Shown: piece by piece, positions 53,152-63,024 of the stretch
How the letters are laid out: every line of letters begins with the position of its first letter
Numbering within the stretch: the stretch's first letter is position 1
Source: Colwellia sp. MB3u-41
Lineage (GTDB): Bacteria; Pseudomonadota; Gammaproteobacteria; Enterobacterales; Alteromonadaceae
DNA length: 64,000 nucleotides
Reading direction: 5' to 3'
Assembly (NCBI RefSeq): GCF_014076845.1
Contig: NZ_JACGUT010000058.1
Coordinates: forward strand, 124,001-188,000
Program-made: the position numbers and the translations under genes
Notes under the pieces: generated by a model
Seen by the model: only the letters and a program-made list of their open reading frames with translations
Told to the model about the DNA's origin: nothing
Databases searched by the model: none

Positions 53152-55581
53152 ATGGAAAAGCTACTCATTGATATTGGTTATGCTTATAGACGCATGCTAG
53201 CTCAAAAATGGTCAACATTAACGATCATTCTCACTATTGCCATAGGGATAGGTTCTAACACTGCAATATTTTCTATCGTTAATGGCGTACTGCTTAAAGA
53301 TTTACCTTTTGAAAAAGGTGAAGACCTCATTGTAATAAAGCAATCAATTATGGCAGCGCCTGACAAAGAAAATATTTTTTTTTCGGTACCTGAAATAAAT
53401 GACTATCGAGATCAATCAGAGACGTTAGCGCAACTATCTGAATATCATTCGATGAAATTCACAATGCACGAAAATGGTGAGCCTACGCAGATTAATGCTG
53501 GTGTTGTTTCAGCTAACTACTTTAACCTTTTGGGGATTAATCCTATATTAGGTCGTTCTCTCCAACTTGCTGATGACGAATTAGGCTCAGAGCCTATCAT
53601 CATATTATCATATCAATTTTGGCAACGAAAATTTAATAGCGACATTAATGTTATTAATCGAACGGTTGAGATGAACGATAAAATTCACCGCATCATAGGT
53701 GTTATGCCTGCTTTTCCAGAATATCCCAGAGTAAATGATATTTACATTCCAGTGTCTGTTTGCCCGACCCGATCAAGCGAAAATGTTATCCATAATAGGA
53801 ACAAACGTATGATGCATGTCTTTGGTAAAGTAAAGGATAATGTATCAATTAATCAAGCACGCACAGAATTAAAAACAATAGCAAACCGTATACACAAAGC
53901 TAACCCTGCATATTATCCTGAAAATTATGGATTTATCATTCTAGCCGACAAACTTATAGAAGTATTGACAAAAGATATTAAACCTTCACTTTATATAATG
54001 ATGTCAATTACCTTTCTGGTTCTGTTAATTTCCTGCTCTAATGTCACAAATCTTATATTGGCCCAGCAAAGTGTCAGACAAAAAGAACTCGCAGTACGTG
54101 AAGCCGTTGGCGCAACAAAAGAACGTCTTATTCGTCAACTACTAACAGAAAGTATTCTGCTATTTCTCATCGGCGGAGTTTTAGGTCTATTTATAGCGAT
54201 AATTAGTTTTGATGCACTAATAAGCTACTCAGCGACATTAACCACAAGAGCCTCAGACATATCGCTTGATTCAACGGTACTGTTATTTACTTTTGCTATA
54301 TCTGTTATTGGCGGCATTATCAGTGGGTTACTCCCTGCGCTTTCAAAAAAGAAGCTGGCAATAGTCATGAAAGAAAGCGGCCATCACGCAAGTGGAAGTG
54401 GCAAAAGCAATTTAATTCGTGCCTGTCTTATTGTTACCCAATTTATAATTTCTTTTATTTTATTGTATTCAGCAATTTTAATGCTTAAAAGCTTAAATAA
54501 TATTAAAAATGTTGATCCAGGTTTCAACTCTAAAAATGTTTCTATTATGCAAATAGAACTAAACTGGGCCAAATATTCTAAAGGTGATCAAATCAATAGC
54601 TTTGCAAATCAATTATTAATAAACGCAAATAATTTACCTTTTGTGAGTTATTCGTCTATTTCAAGCACCTATCCAATGAGTGCAAACGGGATCAAAAAAG
54701 CTAAGTTATTACTGAACGATAGAGCTACGCTTGAACAGGACAACCTTCCTGTTGTTGATTATCGAGCTGTAGATCAGCACTATTTCAATTTGTTAGACAT
54801 TACTTTATTAAAAGGTAGAATGTTTTCAAAAAATGATGATGCATTATCTTCTCCCGTAGCGGTTATCAATAGATCAATGGCTGAGTCTCTCTGGGCTGAT
54901 AGTGAACCAATGCAAATAAAATTATCATTAGATGATGGTGAGTCGTGGCATACTATTGTTGGCATTGTCGACAATGTAAAGCAGCATGGTTTAGATAAAG
55001 TTACTCCGCATGCTGTCTACTTACCTTATGCACAAGTGCCTAATAATACTATTCAATTATTGATTAAAAAGCAGGGAAAACCGAAAGCGATAGCAAAAAC
55101 ACTGCGTGAAATAGTCTATAAAATAGATTCAAAGCAACCTGTTACAAGCATAAAGTCTATGCAGGCTATTTTAGAATCTAATAGTGCATCTCCTCGTCTG
55201 ATTACCTTTTTACTGTCTATATTTGGTGGCTTCGCCATTATTTTAACAATATCAGGCATTGCCGGAATTATTGCTTACTCTGCACAGCAAAGACAAGTAG
55301 AGCTAGGAATTCGATCTTCCATTGGTGCTGAACCAAAAAACCTTATTTGGCTCGTCATCAAACAAGGTTTAATTATGAGTAGTATTGGAATCGTATTAGG
55401 CATTATTTGTACCATTTATGTTTCTAGACTTATGGAAGGTATTGTATTCGGGGTTGATGTTATTAGTATTGGGGGTTTTGTTCTCACTATATTCGTATTG
55501 TTTGCAATCGCGTTAATTGCCAGTATTGTTCCTGCGTTTAAAATATCTTACTTAACGCCGTCAGCATTGCTTCGAAAATGA
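53152..55581 (+). CDS. ADOP-like ABC permease with two FtsX domains
   Basis: An 809-aa permease. An N-terminal membrane helix (LTIILTIAIGIGSNTAIFSIVN) is followed by a MacB-type periplasmic core, an FtsX block at about 285-400 (VLLISCSNVTNLILAQQSVRQKELAVREAVGATKE), and then the whole pattern repeats: helix near 425-445, second periplasmic core and FtsX block at about 685-800 (RQVELGIRSSIGAEPKNL). This doubled layout is that of ADOP-type permeases rather than canonical MacB, which has a fused ATPase and one such unit. It works with the preceding ATPase and adaptor, probably in export of the peptide across the periplasm. An alternative is self-resistance to an antimicrobial product. Confidence 0.9.
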   Translation: MEKLLIDIGYAYRRMLAQKWSTLTIILTIAIGIGSNTAIFSIVNGVLLKDLPFEKGEDLIVIKQSIMAAPDKENIFFSVPEINDYRDQSETLAQLSEYHSMKFTMHENGEPTQINAGVVSANYFNLLGINPILGRSLQLADDELGSEPIIILSYQFWQRKFNSDINVINRTVEMNDKIHRIIGVMPAFPEYPRVNDIYIPVSVCPTRSSENVIHNRNKRMMHVFGKVKDNVSINQARTELKTIANRIHKANPAYYPENYGFIILADKLIEVLTKDIKPSLYIMMSITFLVLLISCSNVTNLILAQQSVRQKELAVREAVGATKERLIRQLLTESILLFLIGGVLGLFIAIISFDALISYSATLTTRASDISLDSTVLLFTFAISVIGGIISGLLPALSKKKLAIVMKESGHHASGSGKSNLIRACLIVTQFIISFILLYSAILMLKSLNNIKNVDPGFNSKNVSIMQIELNWAKYSKGDQINSFANQLLINANNLPFVSYSSISSTYPMSANGIKKAKLLLNDRATLEQDNLPVVDYRAVDQHYFNLLDITLLKGRMFSKNDDALSSPVAVINRSMAESLWADSEPMQIKLSLDDGESWHTIVGIVDNVKQHGLDKVTPHAVYLPYAQVPNNTIQLLIKKQGKPKAIAKTLREIVYKIDSKQPVTSIKSMQAILESNSASPRLITFLLSIFGGFAIILTISGIAGIIAYSAQQRQVELGIRSSIGAEPKNLIWLVIKQGLIMSSIGIVLGIICTIYVSRLMEGIVFGVDVISIGGFVLTIFVLFAIALIASIVPAFKISYLTPSALLRK

Positions 55582-55598
55582 TCATTTTTGGCTGAATC

Positions 55599-55629
55599 AC
55601 ATCAATTCCATAAATAGTGGAATTGATGT
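55599..55629 (+). terminator. Hairpin downstream of exporter operon
   Basis: Perfect 12-bp arms ACATCAATTCCA and TGGAATTGATGT with a 7-nt loop lie 18 bp after the permease stop. A second small hairpin (GCTAACT/AGTTAGC) follows at 55636-55652. No T-run follows, so termination may be weak or need help; position supports an end-of-operon role. Confidence 0.55.
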
Positions 55630-55676
55630 AAGTAAGCTAACTTAAAGTTAGCAGAATTAATATCCGAGAGAAAACT

Positions 55677-56130
55677 TTAGGACCCTGTAACAGATTTTTG
55701 TAACTGTCAGTTTTAGATAAAGTCCTTTAAACGGTCTTCGAATTCAATCATAAATCGATTCAAGGCCGTTTTCCAGTTTCTTATCGGCATCGTCCATTTC
55801 TTGGATGCTGCATCTATCGCAAGATAAACTACTTTCCTCGCTGAATCATCAGACGGAAATAACTTACGTTTCTTAATCGCTTTTCGAATAACACTGTTTA
55901 GTGATTCTATTGCATTCGTCGTGTAGATGGCTTTGCGAATTTCTTGAGGGTATTTGAATAGTGTATTTAAGTTCGTCCAATGTGCTCGCCAAGAACGGCT
56001 GATTTGTGGGTATTTATCATCCCAACGTGAGCAGAAATTATCGAGTTCAAGTAGTGCTCTTCTGTCACTGATTGATATATGCGCTTTAAATCAGCGGTCA
56101 CCGCTTTGTAATCTTTCCAGTTTCATTAAA
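55677..56130 (-). pseudogene. IS256-family transposase, 3' fragment
   Basis: The minus strand spells the C-terminal third of a Mutator/IS256-type transposase, with DYKAVTADLKRIYQS, ELDNFCSRWDDKYPQISRSW, RKAIYTTNAIESLNSVIRK and KWTMPIRNWKTALNRF, ending at TAA 55713-55715. The N-terminal two thirds are absent. The outer sequence GACCCTGTAACAGATTTTTG at 55681-55700 looks like the element's terminal inverted repeat; the other end is lost. It lies between the exporter operon and luxR. Confidence 0.85.
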
Positions 56131-56397
56131 CCATTATAGTGATCGCGATGCATAATAATATGCACCTGTCACGGTGCTTACCTATTTCGTTAATATTAAA
56201 ATCGTGAGCACTTTCGTTATTTTGTTTAACTCAGTATTGTTTTATTCCTTAAGATCCAACCTATGAGTATTTGCTTATCAAAAAATAGCGTTCATCACTT
56301 TTATTCTCTGATAATAATATATATAGATCATATATTTTATTTATGATAACTTATAAAAATAACAATAAAATAACAATAAAATAACCATGAAATAACA
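56131..56397. other. Upstream region of luxR
   Basis: AT-rich spacer that should hold the luxR promoter. A small inverted repeat GCACC-TGTCAC-GGTGC is at 56162-56177. Three short AATAACAATRAAATAAC-like repeats directly precede the start codon. No lux-box-like dyad is seen. Confidence 0.45.
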
Positions 56398-57144
56398 ATG
56401 AATATATCTAATTTTTATGAATTAATAAGCGAAATAGGGCAAGCTGAGAATAATGATGAGTTGAAAGCTATCTGTTTGAAATTTTGTGAATTAACTAAAA
56501 CAAGTTTCTATTTATTAGGTGTTATCTCTAAACATTCACTTTATGCACCCAAAATAAGTATTATGAGCAATTATCCGCAAAGCTGGCTGGATTATTATTT
56601 AGAACTTAATAAGCAAAGAATAGATCCTGTTGTCTCCTACATGTTGACAAAAAACAGACCTATTCTTTGGGAGGAACTTTTATCATTAGATCAATTTAAC
56701 ACCGCTGAAATTCAAGTATTTATGCAACAAGCGAGAGAGCATGGTTTAATCAATGGGTTAAGTGTTCCTTTACGTTCAGTATCCGGTGAAATTGCAGTAT
56801 TTAGCATTGTAACTGATATTTCGCATGAAGAAGGAAGAAAAATTTTAGATGACGCTCTACTCTTTTCCCATACCTTTTCCACACACTTATTTGAGCAATA
56901 CGTAGCAATTCAAGCCAAAATAGAACACATTAAAAATAGAAAAAAACTGACTAAGCGTGAAACTCAATGTATGCTTTGGGCTTGTGAAGGAAAAACGTCT
57001 TGGGAAATATCTCAGATTATTAATATTACGGAAAGAACCATTATATTCCATTTAAATAACTCGGTTAAAAAACTTGGCGCTTCAAATCGTCAACATGCGG
57101 TTGCTAAAATCATAAAGAACGGCTTAATTCAACCAGAGATATAA
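56398..57144 (+). CDS. luxR: LuxR-family quorum-sensing regulator
   Basis: A 248-aa regulator with an autoinducer-binding domain at about 15-165 and a LuxR HTH at about 180-245. Family ligand-pocket residues are present: WLDYYLELNKQRIDPVV (W, Y, D, P), PILWEEL (W) and HGLINGLSVPL (G). The HTH reads LTKRETQCMLWACEGKTSWEISQIINITERTI with the conserved E and G. It should bind the acyl-homoserine lactone made by the LuxI at 10.1 kb and act on lux-box sites. It is placed at the far end of the locus, flanked on both sides by IS remnants. No other luxR-type gene is in the window, so it is the natural partner of LuxI. Confidence 0.93.
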   Translation: MNISNFYELISEIGQAENNDELKAICLKFCELTKTSFYLLGVISKHSLYAPKISIMSNYPQSWLDYYLELNKQRIDPVVSYMLTKNRPILWEELLSLDQFNTAEIQVFMQQAREHGLINGLSVPLRSVSGEIAVFSIVTDISHEEGRKILDDALLFSHTFSTHLFEQYVAIQAKIEHIKNRKKLTKRETQCMLWACEGKTSWEISQIINITERTIIFHLNNSVKKLGASNRQHAVAKIIKNGLIQPEI

Positions 57145-57369
57145 TTTATTTAATCACTACTGTGTTCTACTGAACTATTCCTTTTATTAGAGTTTACCTT
57201 TGTATCTAGTCATTTTTCTATTGAGCTTTATAATTCCATCATTGTGCAATATGTCCAAGTAACAAACGAAATTAACACTTAAAATATTTACGTATACCTT
57301 AAGCGTATAGGGAATGGAACCTAGCTGCGCTCAATATTCCATGGTAACAGTGGTTCAAGATTTTTTGGT
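57145..57369. other. Spacer between luxR and IS3 remnant
   Basis: No gene, RNA or clear terminator is recognised in this 225-bp AT-rich stretch. Confidence 0.4.
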
Positions 57370-58400
<1,031 letters not shown>

Positions 58401-58980
58401 ACTATGCTATTTCACTTAATTTCGAATTTTTTGAAGGCTCGGTAATTTTCTATTTGGACGTTTCGAATATACATTTAAAATCCATCTCGTAGTTGTTTTT
58501 TTGCGTGATTAATAAGTTAATCGACAAATACCCTAACAAAAAAATTCCTTTGGAGCATTATAGATGGTAGGAAAGCCACTTAAGTACTATATAACCTTTA
58601 TTAACACGGTCATGGAAAGTACAATAAACTTAAAAGCCGTTTGCTGTTCCTAAAGAAGACCTTAATCTTTTCAACCAGTAACGTCACGATGCGCTCAAAA
58701 GTGGCATTTTAAATAATACAAAAAGATAACTAAGTCCTTCCCATCAGAACACTCTTAACAACGATTCTTAGCTACTTCCCCGAACATTGATATCTAACCG
58801 TGCATTATTTATGCTTAAGTACATTTATTTAATGGTTTGGTGGTTATTTGGTTGGAAGTCGCGGGATTGAATGGCATATCAGATTAAAGATATATATTGT
58901 ACCGGACTTCAATACAAATATGAGGTCAATGTCAGGAAAACAATAATCGAGTTCACTAACAATCCCAGGAATAATTAGCA
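58401..58980. other. Gene-free boundary region next to tRNA-Leu
   Basis: About 580 bp without an open frame, RNA gene or recognisable element. It lies between the IS3 remnant and the terminator of the secG-tRNA-Leu unit and is probably the decayed edge of the island. Confidence 0.4.
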
Positions 58981-58991
58981 AGCAAACGAAA

Positions 58992-59020
58992 AAAGGCTGA
59001 TTCATCATGAATCAGCCTTT
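58992..59020 (-). terminator. Rho-independent terminator after tRNA-Leu
   Basis: Perfect 13-bp arms AAAGGCTGATTCA and TGAATCAGCCTTT with a 3-nt loop, followed on the minus strand by a T-run (complement of 58988-58994). It ends the secG-tRNA-Leu transcript and marks the limit of the conserved core region. Confidence 0.9.
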
Positions 59021-59044
59021 AAATATCTATTTGTATAATTTTAG

Positions 59045-59129
59045 TGGTGCGGTTGGGGGGACTTGAACCCCCACGACCTAAGTCATTAGCCCCTCAAGCT
59101 AACGCGTCTACCAATTCCGCCACAACCGC
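59045..59129 (-). tRNA. tRNA-Leu (anticodon GAG)
   Basis: On the minus strand the sequence starts GCGGTTGTGGCGGAATTGGT and ends CAACCGCACCA with encoded CCA. The anticodon stem TTAGC/GCTAA carries the loop TTGAGGG; the anticodon GAG is at 59093-59095. A long variable arm and the T-arm GGTTCAAGTCC are present, as in class II leucine tRNAs. It lies just downstream of secG, its usual place in these bacteria, and the accessory region begins right after its terminator. Confidence 0.97.
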
Positions 59130-59380
59130 GCAATACTAAATTTATACTACCTGTTTTACTAAGTTATCTTGCTAATATTAAGGATAATTAGCTAACTTAA
59201 CTTGTAGAGGCACAATCCCCTCAAGCTGGCGCGTCTACCAATTCCGCCACAACCGCGCAATACTAAATTTATACTATCTTTTCTTATCAGTTAACTTACT
59301 AATATTGAGGATAATTAGCTTTATTAACTTTTTGAGAATAAAAAATCTCAACCTAGCGTGCCTACCAATTAGGCCATTTC
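59088..59380 (-). repeat. Decayed 127-bp tandem array of tRNA-Leu 5' halves
   Basis: The 5' half of the tRNA-Leu gene plus its upstream spacer recurs twice toward secG at an exact step of 127 bp: the TCAAGCT by the anticodon lies at 59094 in the intact gene, at 59221 in copy 2, and as TCAACCT at 59348 in copy 3. Copy 2 keeps 38 bp of the gene nearly perfectly (GCGTCTACCAATTCCGCCAC and on) and the following spacer; copy 3 is more degraded. The 3' halves are lost. An ancestral row of tRNA-Leu genes (85 bp plus 42-bp spacers) explains the step. Confidence 0.85.
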
Positions 59381-59393
59381 TAATTTTAAAGTT

Positions 59394-59792
59394 TTATTGT
59401 GGTATGTCGCTGTCACTCGATTTTTTTGATGCTGTAGGTACATCTGTATTTTCTACAGATCTACTTGGCTCTATACTTTCACTAGGTATTGAATCATCAC
59501 CTGGGATAGTTTGCTCAACAGGAGAATTTAAGTTGTTCCACTCATCGGTAGATTTAATTCTGTTTGCTGTTAAGTTACCTAACACTAAGCTGATAACAAA
59601 GAATGCGATTGCTAGCCATGTTGTCGCTTTAGTGAGGAAGTTACCTGAACCACTTGAACCGAATATTGTTGCTGAAGAGCCGGCACCAAAAGATGCGCCC
59701 ATATCGGCGCCTTTACCTTGTTGGATTAACACTAAACCAATTAAACAAATTGAAACAATTAAATAAGCAATAATTAACGATTGATACAACAT
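59394..59792 (-). CDS. secG: Preprotein translocase subunit SecG
   Basis: A 132-aa SecG with two membrane helices, at about residues 3-22 (YQSLIIAYLIVSICLIGLVLIQQG) and 52-72 (TTWLAIAFFVISLVLGNL), joined by the Gly/Ser-rich cytosolic loop GADMGASFGAGSSATIFGSSG typical of the family. The C-terminal tail is Ser/Asp-rich and variable. It helps SecYE-driven protein export. It starts 1 bp after the tpiA stop and is co-transcribed with it. Confidence 0.96.
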   Translation of the reverse strand: MLYQSLIIAYLIVSICLIGLVLIQQGKGADMGASFGAGSSATIFGSSGSGNFLTKATTWLAIAFFVISLVLGNLTANRIKSTDEWNNLNSPVEQTIPGDDSIPSESIEPSRSVENTDVPTASKKSSDSDIPQ

Positions 59793-59793
59793 T

Positions 59794-60564
59794 TTAAGAT
59801 CCTTTGGCTGACGAGCAAATTATTTTGAATTCGTCGACTTTTAAACTAGCACCACCAATAAGACCACCGTCAATATCAGTTTGTGCAAATAATTCTTCAC
59901 AGTTAGCAGCATTTACGCTGCCACCGTATAATAATGGCACTTTATTCGCGATTAATTCATTAGCATTTGCTAAAAATTGGCGGATAAATAAGTGTGTAGC
60001 TTGTGCCATTTCAGGTGATGCTGTTTTGCCAGTACCGATAGCCCAGACAGGCTCGTAAGCAATAACAACATCAATAAATTTTTCGATACCTATTACATCA
60101 ATAACTGGCTGTAATTGTGAAGCCAGTACCGTATCAGTTTGTTCAGATGTTCTTTCGTTCTCGCTTTCACCGATACATAAAATAGGTGTTAAACCAGCGT
60201 TAAGAACCGCTTTAACTTTATGAGCGACTTGCGTACTTGTCTCTTTGTAGATACTTCTACGTTCAGAGTGACCTACAATAACATAGTTTACAAAAACTTC
60301 ATTGAGCATATCTGTTGATACTTCACCAGTATATGCACCGCTTTTGTGTTCGCTTACATTTTGTGCACCCAAGTGGATGTTAGCTTGTAAATTTTCATTT
60401 TTAGCATTCAATGCGAACGCTGATAAAAAAGGCGTAGACGGACAAACAACAACATTAACATTTTCAGCTAGTTTGACACTATTTAATCCTGAAATCATTT
60501 CTTTTATGAGCGGTAAACTTCCGTTCATTTTCCAGTTTGCTGCGACTATTGCTTGTCTTTTCAT
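59794..60564 (-). CDS. tpiA: Triosephosphate isomerase
   Basis: A 256-aa TIM-barrel enzyme that interconverts dihydroxyacetone phosphate and glyceraldehyde 3-phosphate in glycolysis. Catalytic residues are visible: the lysine of NWKMNG (residue 12), the histidine of VGHSERR and the glutamate of AYEPVWAIGTGK, followed by the flexible loop; the phosphate-binding GGSVN and GGASL motifs are near the C-terminus. Length is standard. It lies between glmM and secG as usual in this group. Confidence 0.98.
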   Translation of the reverse strand: MKRQAIVAANWKMNGSLPLIKEMISGLNSVKLAENVNVVVCPSTPFLSAFALNAKNENLQANIHLGAQNVSEHKSGAYTGEVSTDMLNEVFVNYVIVGHSERRSIYKETSTQVAHKVKAVLNAGLTPILCIGESENERTSEQTDTVLASQLQPVIDVIGIEKFIDVVIAYEPVWAIGTGKTASPEMAQATHLFIRQFLANANELIANKVPLLYGGSVNAANCEELFAQTDIDGGLIGGASLKVDEFKIICSSAKGS

Positions 60565-60679
60565 TTATCTTTCCTAATTAAAGCGGCGAGATATTAACTA
60601 ACCTAGGAACAAGATACAAGTGTTTAACGTAATATCTTGTTCATTTGCTTATTATTCAACCGTCTTGGTAGTATTTTCG

Positions 60680-62017
60680 CTAACAAGCAGTTTTTACAGC
60701 ATCAGCAATGATATTCGCTAGATCGGTAACTTCAGTTAATTCAGGTCCTTCAACCATCACACGGATCAAGGGCTCTGTTCCAGATTTACGCAATAAAACG
60801 CGCCCACGACCAGAAAGTTTTTCATTAACATTATGAACAGCAGACACGACATTCTGTGCAGTTAGCGGGTCATTATCACCGGTAAACTTAATATTAACTA
60901 AAACTTGCGGTAGTTTTGTCATACCTTGACGAAGTTCATGCAATGTTTTATCGCCACTACAAACAGCCGTTAATACGTTTAACGCCGCAATAATGCCATC
61001 ACCCGTCGAGGTGTTTTTTAAATTTATAACGTGACCTGAGTTTTCTGCGCCCAATTGCCAGCCTTTTTTGTTCAGCATTTCGGTAACATAACGGTCGCCT
61101 ACTTTACTACGAGCAAAAGGTATCCCCATATCGGCTAGTGCTATTTCTAGCCCCATATTACTCATTAGCGTACCTACAACACCACCACTAATAACGCCAC
61201 TTTGTAAATCGTTTGAAGCGATAACGTAGACACACTCATCACCATCAAGTACATAGCCTGTGTGGTCAACCATCATCAAACGATCACCATCACCATCTAA
61301 AGCAATACCTAAATCAGCTTGATGCTCAACAACAGCCTTACTGATAGCGTCCATTGACGTTGCGCCACAGTGATCATTGATATTAGTACCATTAGGAGAA
61401 GTGCCAATTTCAATCACTTGGGCACCTAGTTCACGAAAAACATTAGGTGCAATATGATAAGTTGCCCCGTGAGCACAATCGACGACAATCTTGTAATTTT
61501 TTAATGAATATTGGCTGGGGAAGTTACTTTTACAAAATTCAATATAACGACCCGCTGCATCTTCAATACGCGTTGCTTTACCTAATTTTGCAGATTCTAC
61601 ACAGCCCATTTCTTTATCTAACTCTGCCTCGATAGCCAGTTCTACATCATCAGGTAACTTCTCACCATTTTGTGAGAAGAATTTAATGCCGTTGTCGTAA
61701 AATGGATTGTGTGAAGCACTTATAACAATACCTGCTTCAGCACGAAAGGTTTTGGTAAGATAAGCAATGCCAGGCGTTGGCATTGGCCCCAATAAGCCAA
61801 TATCAATACCCGCAGCAGAGAAACCAGCCTCTAAAGCAGACTCAAGCATATAACCAGAAATACGGGTGTCTTTACCGATTAATACTTTTTTAGTGCCCTG
61901 TGCGGCAAGTACACGACCAGCGGCATAACCTAACTTCATCACAAATTCTGCGGTGATGGGATATTGCCCTACTAGGCCTCTTACGCCATCAGTTCCAAAA
62001 TATCTTCTTTCTGACAT
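60680..62017 (-). CDS. glmM: Phosphoglucosamine mutase
   Basis: A 445-aa cytoplasmic enzyme that converts glucosamine 6-phosphate to glucosamine 1-phosphate for UDP-GlcNAc, peptidoglycan and LPS. Motifs: N-terminal [10 protein letters not shown], phosphoserine loop [15 protein letters not shown] near residue 100, metal loop DGDGDRLMM near 243, sugar loop GAENSGHV and phosphate-binding [12 protein letters not shown] near the C-terminus. It starts 42 bp after folP. Length and order are normal. Confidence 0.98.
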   Translation of the reverse strand: MSERRYFGTDGVRGLVGQYPITAEFVMKLGYAAGRVLAAQGTKKVLIGKDTRISGYMLESALEAGFSAAGIDIGLLGPMPTPGIAYLTKTFRAEAGIVISASHNPFYDNGIKFFSQNGEKLPDDVELAIEAELDKEMGCVESAKLGKATRIEDAAGRYIEFCKSNFPSQYSLKNYKIVVDCAHGATYHIAPNVFRELGAQVIEIGTSPNGTNINDHCGATSMDAISKAVVEHQADLGIALDGDGDRLMMVDHTGYVLDGDECVYVIASNDLQSGVISGGVVGTLMSNMGLEIALADMGIPFARSKVGDRYVTEMLNKKGWQLGAENSGHVINLKNTSTGDGIIAALNVLTAVCSGDKTLHELRQGMTKLPQVLVNIKFTGDNDPLTAQNVVSAVHNVNEKLSGRGRVLLRKSGTEPLIRVMVEGPELTEVTDLANIIADAVKTAC

Positions 62018-62059
62018 TTTATTTGTCCTTTATATTTACTTTATTAGTATGTTTAATGA

Positions 62060-62899
62060 TTATTTATTTATATGGGTCGCATGCAAAACTTTTAGTGCAT
62101 CTACTGTTTCTTTCACATCGTGAACACGAATGATTTTCGCCCCTTGCTGAGCAGCAATAATCGCTGTAGCTAAGCTACCGGCTAAGCGTTCACTAACGTC
62201 TCTATTAAGCAAGGAACCTATCATCGACTTTCTTGATAAACCTGCTAATAACGGTAGACTTAAAGCGTGAAATTTAGCCATATTAGCCAATAAACTATAA
62301 TTTTGTTCTAATGACTTTCCAAATCCAAAACCTGGGTCTAAAATAAGCCTAGAAGCGCTAATGCCGGCTTGTGTACAGGCTAGAATACGTTGTTCAAAGA
62401 ATGTTGATATATCTGTAATTAAATGCTCATATTGAGGGTTATGCTGCATTGTTCGTGGTAAACCTTGCATATGCATCAAACAAATAGCCACACTTTGATC
62501 TTGCGCTAACACATCTAGACAACCGTCGTTTTGTAATGCTCGAACATCATTGATAATACTGGCACCATGGGCAATTGCTTCTGCCATTACCGATGATTTA
62601 CTCGTATCGATAGAAACAACAACATTGAAACGTTTATTAATGGCTTTTAATACAGGGATAACGCGACTTAACTCGTCTTTTTCAGTAACATCTCTAGCCC
62701 CTGGGCGAGTTGACTCACCACCTATATCGATGATGGCGGCACCATCAGCTATCATTTGTTCAACTTGATTTAATGCCAGATCGATACGAGAGAATTTTCC
62801 ACCGTCAGAAAACGAGTCTGGGGTAACATTTAGAATGCCCATAACTTGCGGAGTTTCTATATCAAGGAGGTGTTGACCGCAACGTAGATTTTTCAACAA
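62060..62899 (-). CDS. folP: Dihydropteroate synthase
   Basis: A 279-aa TIM-barrel enzyme that joins p-aminobenzoate to the pterin pyrophosphate in folate synthesis and is the target of sulfonamides. Motifs: MGILNVTPDSFSDGG near residue 19, DIGGESTRPGA, DPGFGFGKSLEQNY and GLSRKSMIG, and the end motif IIRVHDV. It lies between ftsH and glmM as in most gammaproteobacteria. Confidence 0.98.
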   Translation of the reverse strand: MLKNLRCGQHLLDIETPQVMGILNVTPDSFSDGGKFSRIDLALNQVEQMIADGAAIIDIGGESTRPGARDVTEKDELSRVIPVLKAINKRFNVVVSIDTSKSSVMAEAIAHGASIINDVRALQNDGCLDVLAQDQSVAICLMHMQGLPRTMQHNPQYEHLITDISTFFEQRILACTQAGISASRLILDPGFGFGKSLEQNYSLLANMAKFHALSLPLLAGLSRKSMIGSLLNRDVSERLAGSLATAIIAAQQGAKIIRVHDVKETVDALKVLHATHINK

Positions 62900-62985
62900 A
62901 ATTTTTGCTCTTTATTATTCTTATTGTACAAAATTTTATTTTATAAAAAACAACTGACTGAAATAAAAGAAAATTAGTTTTTATA

Positions 62986-63016
62986 AAATAAAGCCTCGTT
63001 AATCGAGGCTTTATTT
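62986..63016 (-). terminator. Rho-independent terminator of ftsH
   Basis: AAATAAAGCCTCG and CGAGGCTTTATTT arms around TTAAT form a 13-bp stem, 9 bp after the ftsH stop, and T-rich sequence follows on the minus strand. The hairpin is symmetric, so it could act both ways. folP must then start from its own promoter in 62900-62985. Confidence 0.88.
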
Positions 63017-63024
63017 AGTAGGTG

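Noticed and set aside
59217-59380. tRNA-Leu fragments as attachment sites left by an integrase
   Set aside because: They are 5' halves on the secG side of the gene and repeat at a fixed step with their spacers, which fits decayed tandem tRNA genes. Integrase sites usually copy the 3' end and lie on the island side.
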